DNA of 61,665 nt from Nemertoderma westbladi. Lineage: Eukaryota > Xenacoelomorpha > Nemertodermatida > Nemertodermatidae. Both the position numbers and the translations under genes were made by a program. Positions 1 through 9,052 of the stretch are shown here, piece by piece. Position 1 is the stretch's first letter. The number at the start of each line of letters is the position of its first letter. Where the stretch lies: positions 1-61,665 of the forward strand of contig JAUCBJ010003888.1 of the NCBI GenBank assembly GCA_032718475.1. The letters are read 5' to 3'. A model generated the notes under the pieces. That model was not told the DNA's origin. It saw nothing but the letters and a program-made list of their open reading frames with translations, and searched no databases.

Positions 1-2827
1 TATGTGTTGATAAATCTTTAGCACCACCTTCAACTCTATCAGCTGTATTCTGTATGCCTCCCTCAAGGTCAACATCAACAGTTTTCGACAAAATTTGTTT
101 ATTTTCACCAACTACTGGTAAAGGAATTGTCACATCATCTCCATTATTATCTAGATTAATAACAGCATTTGTTAGTTTCTTCACTCTTTCACTCTCATCC
201 ATTTTATTATTATTACAATGATCTTCATCACAGCAACTTTCGTCATCATTGATAGGTTCTGACTTTCTAATATGAATTCTGTGAACTCTAATAACGTTTA
301 CACCATGTTTAACGAGAATTGTAGGTCCATCTCGACCTATTACAATGCCTGGCCCCTTCCAACCTCGCTTTTCTTTTGAAACATTGTCTCTCCAGTAATA
401 AACAATTTGTCCAGATGATACATTCTCACTTGGAGTGGTGACCTTATGAGTTAAAGCAGTTTTCAGTCTTCGACTTGCCTCAGAAGAAATATAAGCCTTG
501 CGAGTGGTAAACAGAACATTCATTTGGTCACGAATAGGATCATCCCAATCACACTTATCGGATGCTTGCACTTGAAACAAATCATCTTCTTCTAACAAAG
601 GTACTCTAGGATTTCTACCAAAGACTCTTTGACTAGGCGAGAAACCATCACTATCATATAAACAGTTCTTAGCATATATCGAATAATCTAAAGCCAAACT
701 TACTGAAATGGTTTTATCTGAAAGAACTGTTTTTGTTAAGGTTTCCTTTAGCAATCCATTATGCCTCTCGCAAATTCCGTTACTAAACGGAGAATAAGCA
801 GCAGTAGAAACATCTTTACAATTGAATTTTTGTTCAAGTCTGAGAATAACATATGCTGTAAATTCACCACCATTATCATGAAAAAAACGCATTGGCGGAC
901 CAAATACACTCACCCACCGCTTACAGATTCCTGCAATAATACTCTCGGGATTCTTATCCTTAACAAACTGAGCAACTGAATATCTTGTAGCTATGTCTAT
1001 AATATGCAAAAGTTTATATTTCTGACAGTCGTTTGGGTTAATCCAATCAGTTAAATCCATTGCTATGCAGCTGTTAAAAACCTCAGCTAATGGCAAACAC
1101 GTTTTTGGCTTAGGTGCTGGGTGTTTTTGAGAAGCACAAATAGCACATCTATCACAAATCCTGTCAATAGCCTTATTTAATCCTGTAATGTTTTCTACTT
1201 TTAGTCCCTCACAATTTCTTACCAAACGCTGCAGCCTCTCTGCAGATGCATGGCTAAACTGAAGATGCAATTTTCTTGCAATCGATTCATTATCTTTTGA
1301 TAATATACCTTCACCCCCCGACTCAGAAACCAAAATTTCAATAATACCATTTTCTTTGTTAACTGGACCGTTACTAACATGATTCCCATTTTTCTCACAA
1401 TTTAAAATTGGTACTACTAAATGACCTTGTGAGGTTGACCCTAGATTCCTCCACTCATTTTGTATGAAAGCCTTTTTCAATTTAAAATCCAGTACTAATT
1501 CTAATGACTCACAGCTTTTCCGACTCAGAAGTAATGGAAGTAAACCAGGTACCACATCAATATGAAGATTAAATCTTTTTCCATAGAGATATATAGGTAA
1601 CTTTGAGGAAAATACTGCATTTCGTATCCCTCCATGACCGAATTTATATACAGATGTTGTTTTGGATTCCTCAGGAACCAGTCCGAATTTGTTGAATAAT
1701 ATAGATCGAAATTTATTGTACCATATTGTACCACAAACAGATTTTGTTGCTGCTGAATCAATAATTGCCCAGCACTCTGAATCACAATCCATTCCACCAA
1801 TCATAGCAAAGGCGCTCTCAATATGATATATGTCTTCAGCAATTTCATTTCTTTCTTTTCTATTCATTGAATCTGCAGAGTTATTGCCATTTCCAGTACT
1901 AATGTTTACATATTCATTACGGTATTTGGAGTTGCAGTTCTTGATTAAATGGTAAATACTTCCGCAACTCAAACACTTCATAGGTTCATTTGACCTTTTA
2001 TCTATGGGGTTCGGTTCCCTAATGTAATTTAAAGAAGCATTACCCCGAGAATAGCGTTGATATGGAACTCTCGAGCGGCCTACGAAATAATTCCTCTGTA
2101 ATCGCTTTGACCTACCGGTACCTTGATCGGAAATAAATGCTGATTCAAAAACTTGAGCTCTATCTTGTTCTGTTAATCCATGAAACCATTTTTGATATTC
2201 AGAAACATCAAATTCATTATCACTTACAACTTCAGTCTCGTTGTCCTCAAAACAAGCTGTTTGTAGTACATCCTCTTCGTCTTTGCCTTTAATCGAATTT
2301 GTTAACCGTCTTAGTGCAGATTCCACATGATTTGGACTTACTTTAGCACCATGGGCAGCACTCATTGCAACTGACAAAACTAACAGCCTTTGTTCTTTTC
2401 CCAAACCCGCACTATCAAGCAACATGTAGGCAAAAGTGGTTTCACTTACCTCTACATCAAATTCCTTTGCTTCCTTTCTCAGCCTAGAAAACTGACTGCA
2501 ATATCCCTGGAAATTTATGTCAGTTGTTTTGGCGAATGATTTTAATTTTATCCATGCCTCATACCCCTGTGTTTGTTCGTCTTTAAGGTACAGTTTATCC
2601 AATTCTTTCACAATTGCCTCAAGGCCTACCTCAGAATCTAATTCTGCATCATCTATTGCCACACATGCAGATCGTGCCTCTCCATCCGGGAATGACAGAA
2701 TAACCTCATAGGCCTGATTTTTCTTTTTAACAGTTGTTACTCTAGACCACATCCTAACAAGTTTGACCCATTCTTTATAGTCTTTCTCTAGTTTAGGCGG
2801 CTTACGCCGACATTCGCCTTCAGACAT
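1..2827 (-). CDS. Ty1/Copia retrotransposon gag-protease-integrase polyprotein, 5' part, runs off the left edge
   Basis: Read on the minus strand, the ATG at 2827-2825 opens 942 codons with no stop; the frame leaves the window at base 1. Domains in order: a Gag-like alpha-helical region (residues 1 to about 250), a zinc knuckle CX2CX4HX4C near residue 283, an aspartic protease with a D-S-A motif near 356, a GAG-pre-integrase region with a CX2CX2C cluster near 555-565, and an integrase core with the Asp, HDNGGEF and CERHN catalytic blocks near 592, 650 and 688. A C-terminal W-K-G-P-G integrase tail lies near 825. Integrase following protease, before any reverse transcriptase, is the Copia order; RT and RNase H should lie left of the window. 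The frame is intact here, so the copy may be young. The RT half is not visible, so activity cannot be judged. Confidence 0.9.
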   Translation of the reverse strand, partial: MSEGECRRKPPKLEKDYKEWVKLVRMWSRVTTVKKKNQAYEVILSFPDGEARSACVAIDDAELDSEVGLEAIVKELDKLYLKDEQTQGYEAWIKLKSFAKTTDINFQGYCSQFSRLRKEAKEFDVEVSETTFAYMLLDSAGLGKEQRLLVLSVAMSAAHGAKVSPNHVESALRRLTNSIKGKDEEDVLQTACFEDNETEVVSDNEFDVSEYQKWFHGLTEQDRAQVFESAFISDQGTGRSKRLQRNYFVGRSRVPYQRYSRGNASLNYIREPNPIDKRSNEPMKCLSCGSIYHLIKNCNSKYRNEYVNISTGNGNNSADSMNRKERNEIAEDIYHIESAFAMIGGMDCDSECWAIIDSAATKSVCGTIWYNKFRSILFNKFGLVPEESKTTSVYKFGHGGIRNAVFSSKLPIYLYGKRFNLHIDVVPGLLPLLLSRKSCESLELVLDFKLKKAFIQNEWRNLGSTSQGHLVVPILNCEKNGNHVSNGPVNKENGIIEILVSESGGEGILSKDNESIARKLHLQFSHASAERLQRLVRNCEGLKVENITGLNKAIDRICDRCAICASQKHPAPKPKTCLPLAEVFNSCIAMDLTDWINPNDCQKYKLLHIIDIATRYSVAQFVKDKNPESIIAGICKRWVSVFGPPMRFFHDNGGEFTAYVILRLEQKFNCKDVSTAAYSPFSNGICERHNGLLKETLTKTVLSDKTISVSLALDYSIYAKNCLYDSDGFSPSQRVFGRNPRVPLLEEDDLFQVQASDKCDWDDPIRDQMNVLFTTRKAYISSEASRRLKTALTHKVTTPSENVSSGQIVYYWRDNVSKEKRGWKGPGIVIGRDGPTILVKHGVNVIRVHRIHIRKSEPINDDESCCDEDHCNNNKMDESERVKKLTNAVINLDNNGDDVTIPLPVVGENKQILSKTVDVDLEGGIQNTADRVEGGAKDLSTH

Positions 2828-3239
2828 ACCGGTATCGCAGTTTGAGTAGGCCTAAGCCTGTAGGCTGATTCTGCTAGGCCTAGTCCAATAGAACTTTATT
2901 GTTAAACACGCAGCAGTAGGCCTATTATAAATAAATTCAATAGCCCTACACTGCTACAGTGGTGGGCTAGCAGCTAGATAAATTTAATTATTACCATAGA
3001 ACTGTCATTCGGATCTGTCAATCCGTGGATAAGCCGCCTACCGCAGTCTGAACATTTCAGCATTTACTGATTTACTGTATACGGCCGTGTACTACCGGTA
3101 CTGTGTATCTAGGTATACACGGCAACCTACCGGCAACACGGTATCCAAATCTAGTATTGATCCAAAATACAGCAATTAATTCTGCAATTCAGGAAATAAT
3201 TTACAACATACATACGACGACAAAACGCTCTGCTACCAT
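2828..3239 (-). other. Copia 5' untranslated leader
   Basis: This non-coding stretch separates the 5' LTR from the gag ATG. It carries several TACCGG/CCGGTA palindromes, which are common across the whole window. No gene is visible in it. Confidence 0.7.
3226..3238 (-). promoter_or_regulatory. Copia primer binding site, initiator-Met tRNA type
   Basis: On the minus strand the sequence one base after the LTR end begins TGGTAGCAGAGCG. The first eleven bases fit the complement of the 3' end or an internal part of animal initiator-Met tRNA, the primer known for Copia elements. The spacing and the LTR end TTTGACA support the call. Confidence 0.75.
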
Positions 3240-3421
3240 TGTCAAATATAACTAATTCCAACTCTTTACTAATAACTTCTGACTGTATAACAGTATACTC
3301 CAGCAATATGACCTAATACAAACCACACACAAAAGACCGAATAACCGTACCGGTACCGACAACCTCCACCAATATATCACATACAGAATATATATTAGGC
3401 CATGCCTTATAACCTTTGACA
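3240..3421 (-). repeat. 5' LTR of the Copia element (182 bp)
   Basis: The LTR is delimited on the minus strand by TGTCAAA at its start (3421) and TTTGACA at its end (3240). These form a perfect 7-bp inverted repeat with the usual TG...CA termini. The primer site follows at once. The partner LTR lies outside the window, so the boundaries rest on the termini alone. Confidence 0.7.
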
Positions 3422-3425
3422 CAAC

Positions 3426-3722
3426 TCAAGTCACAATCATAACACCGTAGCTGTGTATAACGTTGATTGTATGCAACCATTCAGAGTTAGCTACTTCAGT
3501 GGTCAGTTCTACTGATTTCCATAGAGTATCTAATGAACCAGGTTCTCCACGTGCTATCCTTATGGATTCATAACTGGGCATCTCATGGGAGTTTACATTG
3601 GGTTCGATATATTTCAGGTCATCCTCCAGGAAGGTTACATCCAAATTCCAATGTATCAAGCGATGGTCGTCCATAAATGCCTCTAAGTTGGAGGGTGGAT
3701 GTGGACTGGCTTCTATTGTCAC
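3426..3722 (-). CDS. Small open frame in the 3' accessory region of BEL copy C
   Basis: A 98-codon open frame encodes an acidic, soluble-looking protein without membrane segments or cysteines. It lies beyond the larger accessory gene of copy C. I see no clear counterpart in copy A, so it may be a decayed part of a second accessory gene or chance. The stretch between it and the next frame (3723-3882) shows only short frames. Confidence 0.3.
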   Translation of the reverse strand: MTIEASPHPPSNLEAFMDDHRLIHWNLDVTFLEDDLKYIEPNVNSHEMPSYESIRIARGEPGSLDTLWKSVELTTEVANSEWLHTINVIHSYGVMIVT

Positions 3723-3882
3723 GATATTGTAGGGTTTTTTTTAAATGAGTTTAGTTTTACTAGAGAGTCAAAATGCTGATGTAAAGCTTATAATTCCACG
3801 AGGGCCAAAGGATTTACGAGCGGTAGAAATCGCATATCCCGTCCAGGGTGCTCAGGTTGTATTACGTAGTGTTGCTTGAGCA

Positions 3883-4179
3883 TCACGAATCGAGGATGGA
3901 GGAATCTTTAATCCAATAAAAGGGATAGTGCAGAGGGCGACGCGATACGTTTATTTCGTGGACCTTTTCCCGAATCACGTCGGCTCGAGAGCGAGAAGGG
4001 GGAACTAATTCGCCATCCACATGCAACAGTTCCAGTGTAGGTGTTTTTAATATGGGAATGTCAGCAATGGCACAGGTGGTTTCCGCGGGTTCTCCGAAGG
4101 TACACGGCTGTCTAGCGCCGAAAAACTTGTGCAGCATGGAAGGGTGGACATAGCATTTAGACTGGAAGCCTTCCATCAA
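3883..4179 (-). CDS. Small open frame downstream of the copy C accessory gene
   Basis: This frame of about 97 codons starts next to the stop of the 338-codon frame at 4189, in another register. It has three scattered cysteines and no recognisable motif. The tight spacing suggests either a separate accessory gene or a frameshifted continuation of the preceding one. No family is recognised. Confidence 0.35.
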   Translation of the reverse strand: MMEGFQSKCYVHPSMLHKFFGARQPCTFGEPAETTCAIADIPILKTPTLELLHVDGELVPPSRSRADVIREKVHEINVSRRPLHYPFYWIKDSSILDS

Positions 4180-4188
4180 GGACTGAAC

Positions 4189-5735
4189 TTAAGGTTGGCG
4201 GTAGGCGGTAAGGTCTGCATCCTCCAACACTATCGCTTCTTCTTCACGCCGTTCTTTCTCCTTAGCTTTGGCTTGGAGATTCGAGAGGAAATCCGAGAAG
4301 GATTGTAAGTCTCCTACGGCGATACGGGTTCTTAACGTGTTGATTTCCGGTTGAAACACTGCGTTGTCCATGGCTTCCAACAAAGCGAGCTCCGTTAATA
4401 AGGTACCAGATGGAGTTGTAGATAAACGCGCATGAATGCCAGCTAGACTGGACAACATTATTAACTGGGTGGTTTCATTGCGAGGGGGTATGACTACACC
4501 TGGTGTCAATTGTTCTCCTGGCATTACGGCTCTAGGCATCCTAAATCCTCTTCCGAGTCCGGGTGGGAACAGGGGAGCTATCACCGGTTCCTCTAGGGGA
4601 ATCAACTGTTCCAGTAGAACCATGTCTAAGTATTCGGAATAGTCCTCATCTAAGGGGCCAAAATCCTGGGGAAGAACTGGAGATGGTTGAAATTTGGGAG
4701 CTTGAGGTCGCACCGAGAAACGCGGGACGTCGACAGGTAAACGCTCCATTCTGCGTAATTTCTTTAAAACTCGTTCATCAATACCGAATAGATCACGCTC
4801 ATACCCTCCATATGTGAAATGCGTGTAGCTATGTTTAGGACAGCATTCACGGGGGTGGTTGACCGGTCGACCCCATCGCGCATGGTCGTTATGGTTTACC
4901 TGCTGGTTGGGATGCGGACAATCATCGCAGTAATACCATAATTTAAAGTCCTGGCGACTCATGTGCGGGGATTGAGCGCCAGTTTTACAATATTCTTCCA
5001 TAGCGTCAAAACGGTCCGGTAACACGGGTAAAGGTCTATCTGCAGTCAAATACATCATTGTATGATATAAGCGTTTGAGTTCCGCTATCGGGTCGGGGTG
5101 AATACCTTTGGGATAATGAGTTTGTTGAGTTTGGGCCGCCGTTTCATTTAAATAAGTTTCTCGGAGGAACGCAACTAAGGGGCCGTCCAAGTATGACGTC
5201 AGCACTTTAGGGGGGGGAGGGGGGTTGGGAGAATCTGATGACGTGCTGATGAGGGGAGGGGAGGGGGTCAGCCAAAATCTGACGTCAGCATGTTCATTTA
5301 TAGGTGCTAGAAGAGATATAGCAGAAGAGTAAATAGCTTGCCTATTTTAATTGTTCGAAGCCCCCGAAGGCCCGTAGCACGACCTTCTGTTTCAGTTACC
5401 AGTCACCATGTTTCAGTGATTAGGACGCGAAAATTTTTTTAATCTGATTTAGGGGGGGGGGGGATCAACGCCTATCTGATGACATCTGATTTAGGGGAGG
5501 GAGGGGGTCAACATTTTGGGGAAAAGTGCAGACGTCATACTTGGACGGCCCCTAAGTCCTCGAACCTGGCCACATTATCGCTGGTTTCCGCATCGTTCGC
5601 CGACATAGTATCTCGGATGGTGTCTTCCTTATCCATCCAAGCAGTGTCCTCCCGTTGTCTCTGTACATGATAACGCCACATTTCCATGTCTTGTCGCTCG
5701 TGAACATCTTCTGAGTTTATAAGATTTATATGCTC
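4189..5735 (-). pseudogene. Copy C accessory gene, C-terminal part, split by a MITE
   Basis: The frame right of the MITE begins with an ATG near 5687 and reads up to a TTA codon. If the 374-bp MITE and one TSD copy are removed, it continues in phase into the 338-codon frame ending at 4189. The start of this part (E-M, then YH, QR, R-x-D) resembles the end of the copy A accessory protein at 34410-34826, so it is the continuation of the gene at 5736. A stop codon separates the two in copy C. The protein has a Cys/His-rich patch (CDDC ... CCPKH), a long proline-rich middle and a charged Glu/Lys C-terminus. Function is unknown; a nucleic-acid-binding role is a guess from the Cys/His patch. Confidence 0.55.
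5179..5552. mobile_element. TAA-flanked MITE (PIF/Harbinger-like), 374 bp
   Basis: Terminal inverted repeats begin GGGGCCGTCCAAGTATGACG and read inward from both ends. The flanks are TAA at 5176-5178 and 5553-5555. The interior has G-rich runs and repeats of TGATGAC/CATCTGATTTAGG. TSD TAA with GGGGCCGTCC ends fits the widespread Harbinger/ISL2EU-type MITEs. It codes for nothing and interrupts the accessory gene of copy C. Confidence 0.85.
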
Positions 5736-5963
5736 TTACGGTTTATAAGATCCATCTATATTAGTATACCTGTCCATAAAGGCACGATAGCGCAGTCGCT
5801 CTGATATCTCTACCGGGGACATTAGAGGTTCCATATACTGTTGCGGTACTCTGGGTGTCAACAAATCCTCCATCATCTCTCGCATACCTCGACGATATTC
5901 CTCTGAAAGCTGTTGTCGCTGCGTATTGACATTATCCATTGAATCATCCTTAGAAGTATCCAT
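5736..5963 (-). CDS. Copy C accessory gene, N-terminal part
   Basis: The ATG at 5963-5961 follows an AT-rich leader, as does the ATG of the copy A gene at 34410. The open frame runs on upstream without another ATG, so 5963 is preferred. The residues QYMEPLMSP ... RYRAF ... RYTN ... GSY match RYIEPPMSQ ... DYRKF ... RYTN ... GTY in copies A and B, which shows homology despite high divergence. The frame stops after the GSY block, and homology resumes beyond that stop at about 5700. Function unknown. Confidence 0.6.
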   Translation of the reverse strand: MDTSKDDSMDNVNTQRQQLSEEYRRGMREMMEDLLTPRVPQQYMEPLMSPVEISERLRYRAFMDRYTNIDGSYKP

Positions 5964-6091
5964 TATTGTTATTTTGAGAAACAAATATACTATTAGTCCA
6001 ACAAAGGCGACCAAAGAGTTGATTATTGTTATTAGAGTTTATACGGGTCAGCAATGGTAAGCTGCCCTCCATCCCCAGTCCGACACGGACC

Positions 6092-6194
6092 CGAGCTGCC
6101 CCTGGCCACGTTAGCGCTGCTACGTCAATTCCCTATCCAGCTGGCGTGGTTGAACGGGTGGATGACACAACGGCTAACGTCCAGGAAAAGCTCG
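6092..6194 (-). other. Long hairpin upstream of the copy C accessory gene
   Basis: Arms 6092-6114 and 6173-6194 are complementary in three blocks (GCTAACGT, CCAGG, AGCTCG) separated by small bulges. The sequence differs from the hairpins of copies A and B (34224-34328, 48796-48903). It sits at the same place, upstream of the homologous ORF and before a GGCAGC box. Confidence 0.6.
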
Positions 6195-6244
6195 AGACCG
6201 GTCTTATCCAAGGGCTATTCGTCGGGGTATCTTTAAAATATGAA

Positions 6245-6381
6245 ATGAATATAAACGTTCTAGAATTGTGTTGTAGTTGGAAACAATATTTAAATAAACT
6301 TAGTACACTTATAATATCGGTTAAAATACACAATAAAAAAAAATTAAAATGGTGACCCACTCCACAGTGGTCCATTTAGTA
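6245..6381. repeat. Extra copy of the Merlin right end plus TSD
   Basis: This stretch repeats 7602-7737 almost exactly: 137 against 136 bp, with one A-run length difference. It ends in the Merlin terminus and ATTTAGTA, and directly abuts the full Merlin element, so two Merlin ends share one target duplication. Confidence 0.9.
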
Positions 6382-7729
6382 GGCACCACTGTGGAGTGGG
6401 TCACCATTTATTTTTTAATTTTATACAATTATATATTTACTATTTTTTACACACACTATAAACATTAGTTTTGTTTATTAGAATAAGTGAAATTGAAATG
6501 TTGCTTGAGTCACTGTGTAGGGAATGATTTCTTGATTAAATCGATTAAATCAGTAAATGGAGAAACTTTGTGCAGCATCCTCCAACGAAACTCGGCGAGA
6601 TGGTTTTCGAGCAACAAGTTCTTCGTTCCCCTCTTTTTCCTCATGATCGTTGTTTTGGCGTGGGTCCATATTCCTTCAATCCGCTGCGTATGGGCGCCTG
6701 TGACAACGTTCACAAATCGGCCTTTGCCTTTGATACTATGGTTCACACTTTCGTGTAAATACTTGCCGCTGCCATCGAGGGCCCTCCATTGCCTTGTCTT
6801 GCTAGTGATTCCCACAGTCTTACCACAGTAAGCGGCCCACTCGTCACTATGGATTAGGGTCCCTCCTTTAACGTTGGCTTCCACTATTGGGCGTAAGGTC
6901 AGCATGTTTCGACGTTGAACATAAAACAATCGGACATCCACTTGGCCACCTGGTGATTTATATACAATTCCGAAAATCCACGGTCCATTTACCCGTTTAC
7001 CATAATTCCTTGCCGATGTATTGAATTGACCGACTCGTTTATTGTAGATCTTTTTGACTCGTTTATTGTAGATCTTTCTCCTTCTTGTTACATCCCCGAG
7101 CAGCTTCCTCCCACGATTATACTTACGCTTACCGCGAAAGATCGATTCGTCGATCTGGACTGTCATCCCAACTCCCCCCATTGGCTCAGCGTTATGCATG
7201 TCACTATTCATTAGTTCCCGAATGAAATTATGCCAATCAACGAATGTATGGTCGTTGATTCCTCCGATCATTCCATTGAGCATCAGGTGTGCTGTGTTCA
7301 AAGTAATGTCTTGAAGAAACATAAACGTAATCCATAGAATCTGGGATACTAGTAGTTTAGATGCACCAAACCATGTCCCGTTTCTTGCCGATAATTGGTG
7401 TCTTTGTGGCCCTTTGCAACGCCACATTAGACAAGTACCTCCGTGTTTTGTACGTCTAAAAATGTGGGCAGAGTAGCTACAACCAACATGTTTGCAAGAA
7501 CTTTTACTAGTGGGTATGGGTAACAGGCCACAGGATTGTGCAAATGTTATCGCACTCCCCTCATCTTTTAAATTTTGGGAAATTTCTATAATATTTAAAT
7601 CATGAATATAAACGTTCTAGAATTGTGTTGTAGTTGGAAACAATATTTAAATAAACTTAGTACACTTATAATATCGGTTAAAATACACAATAAAAAAAAT
7701 TAAAATGGTGACCCACTCCACAGTGGTCC
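6382..7729 (-). mobile_element. Merlin DNA transposon (1348 bp)
   Basis: Inverted ends GG(C)ACCACTGTGGAGTGGGTC are present at both sides; the left one has one extra C. The flanking 8-bp duplication ATTTAGTA is at 6374-6381 and 7730-7737. A transposase gene of the IS1016/ISXO2 type fills the interior. TIRs, 8-bp TSD and transposase all agree with the Merlin superfamily. Confidence 0.93.
6510..7616 (-). CDS. Merlin transposase (DDE, ISXO2-like)
   Basis: The enzyme cuts and pastes Merlin elements in the nucleus. The C-terminal 305 residues hold the DDE catalytic core: an Asp in IDESIF followed by K-x4-R-G-R, an Asp in HSDEW, and a Glu in QRIEG. Upstream of the first ATG (7427) the frame stays open to a TAG at 7619. 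It encodes the N-terminal zinc-ribbon region expected for Merlin (FAQSCGLLP, then paired cysteines and WRC), so the true protein is longer than the ATG-initiated frame. No ATG exists in that extension. The start must be lost, non-AUG, or supplied by splicing. The core is intact and without stops. Confidence 0.85.
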   Translation of the reverse strand, partial: NVYIHDLNIIEISQNLKDEGSAITFAQSCGLLPIPTSKSSCKHVGCSYSAHIFRRTKHGGTCLMWRCKGPQRHQLSARNGTWFGASKLLVSQILWITFMFLQDITLNTAHLMLNGMIGGINDHTFVDWHNFIRELMNSDMHNAEPMGGVGMTVQIDESIFRGKRKYNRGRKLLGDVTRRRKIYNKRVKKIYNKRVGQFNTSARNYGKRVNGPWIFGIVYKSPGGQVDVRLFYVQRRNMLTLRPIVEANVKGGTLIHSDEWAAYCGKTVGITSKTRQWRALDGSGKYLHESVNHSIKGKGRFVNVVTGAHTQRIEGIWTHAKTTIMRKKRGTKNLLLENHLAEFRWRMLHKVSPFTDLIDLIKKSFPTQ

Positions 7730-7737
7730 ATTTAGTA

Positions 7738-9052
7738 AATACGATAAACTCTAGAACTTTAATAAAAGGGTTGCGCGAGCGATGCACCAGTGCCCCAATG
7801 TTCTAAATTAGTTATTAATTTATCGAGGGTCAACATTCGGTAAATATAGCGGTAGAATAGGGTATGACTCATTCACACAGATCTGGGTTTACTGTGATAT
7901 TATTACGTCTTTGTCGGTTATTATTTAATTTGTTTATTTAATTGTAGTGTTTGTCTGTGTAGTATTGGTGTTTACACTATTGTAGTATTAATGTCATAAT
8001 TAAGGGTTGATGGTATTAAGCTATTAATAAATAACATAATAAAGATTTACGTGATCTTGTGACTTAAACTAAGTTTACTCATCCCTTGGGAGAGAGCCAC
8101 AAAATGGACCGCGACCGTTGCCGTAATGCTCATTATTACAGTGACTTGAATGGATTTATATGGATGTGATATTGTATTAATCAATATCGAGCATGTTGGT
8201 TCTTGAAGTTTCAAGCCAACTAATTGACATCTCTTACTGTACTCTGGCAATTGACAAGAAGTGGGAGTGGTAATTAAGACTCGGCATTCAAGTTTGATTG
8301 GGCCGTCATAATACAGTAAGACCAAGCTTTGTTATTGTCATGCGCCATGTTTAATAATGACTATTGCGGTTTATTATAATTTTGTTTGTTACTCCCTTTG
8401 TACTCGGGTTATACAAGAAGTGGCGGGCCGTCTCCAGAATTTACCCAGAGTTTGGTTTAACCGAAATAAAGGATATGGATTCCGCATTCAATTGTATTTT
8501 CACCGTCATGATACAGTTAAAGGCTTTTGGTTGGCTGCGCGTCATGTTTAATAATGACTTATCGCAACATGTTATTGAAGTTGGGTTCAAGTTTCATGCG
8601 TTGTGTGTATAACGGCTTATCATGAACCTCCCATTCATAATATTCTAGAATGTTCTAGAACTGAGATCAAGTTTCATGCACTGTGTATAGAACAGTTTAT
8701 CATGAAACATCCCACAGTCCTATGATTTATGTCATTTTGTCCATAGTTGGTCTAGGACTAAGATCAAGTTTCATGCACCGTGTATAAAACGATTTATCAT
8801 GAAACATCCCATAGTCCTATTGTTTTGGGGACGAAGCGATATAGGGATAAATTTTTTAGGCCTGTCAAGCTGAATATATGGCATATTTTTGAAAAAGGGG
8901 GTCTGTGGTTAATGATACATAACCCGTTCCCACGCTTGAGTGTGATATGCACCGCACTCAAATGTTACTTAGGAGTTAACCATTAAAATAAAAGTAAGTC
9001 AAGACTTGACTTCTTGCTTGCCGTAGCTTCCAAGATTCTTCTTGTGCGACTT
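7738..9052. other. Non-coding 3' region of BEL copy C
   Basis: This stretch lies between the Merlin insertion and the RT remnant. Only short shadow frames occur. Its main structure is a set of three direct repeats at 8585-8830, described separately. It probably corresponds to the long post-pol interval of copies A and B, but I see no direct sequence similarity. Confidence 0.5.
8585..8830. repeat. Three tandem hairpin-bearing repeats (about 80-98 bp)
   Basis: Units begin near 8585, 8664 and 8762. Each has the form TCAAGTTTCATGC, then TGTATA, then TTTATCATGAAAC. GTTTCATG and CATGAAAC pair, so every unit can form a hairpin (the first is diverged on the right arm). ATTCTAGAATGTTCTAGAAC near 8641 is a further palindromic block. 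Confidence 0.75.

Noticed and set aside
6026-6355. Plus-strand frames of 60-109 codons
   Set aside because: They lie over the copy C hairpin leader and the Merlin end repeat and have no protein-like conservation.
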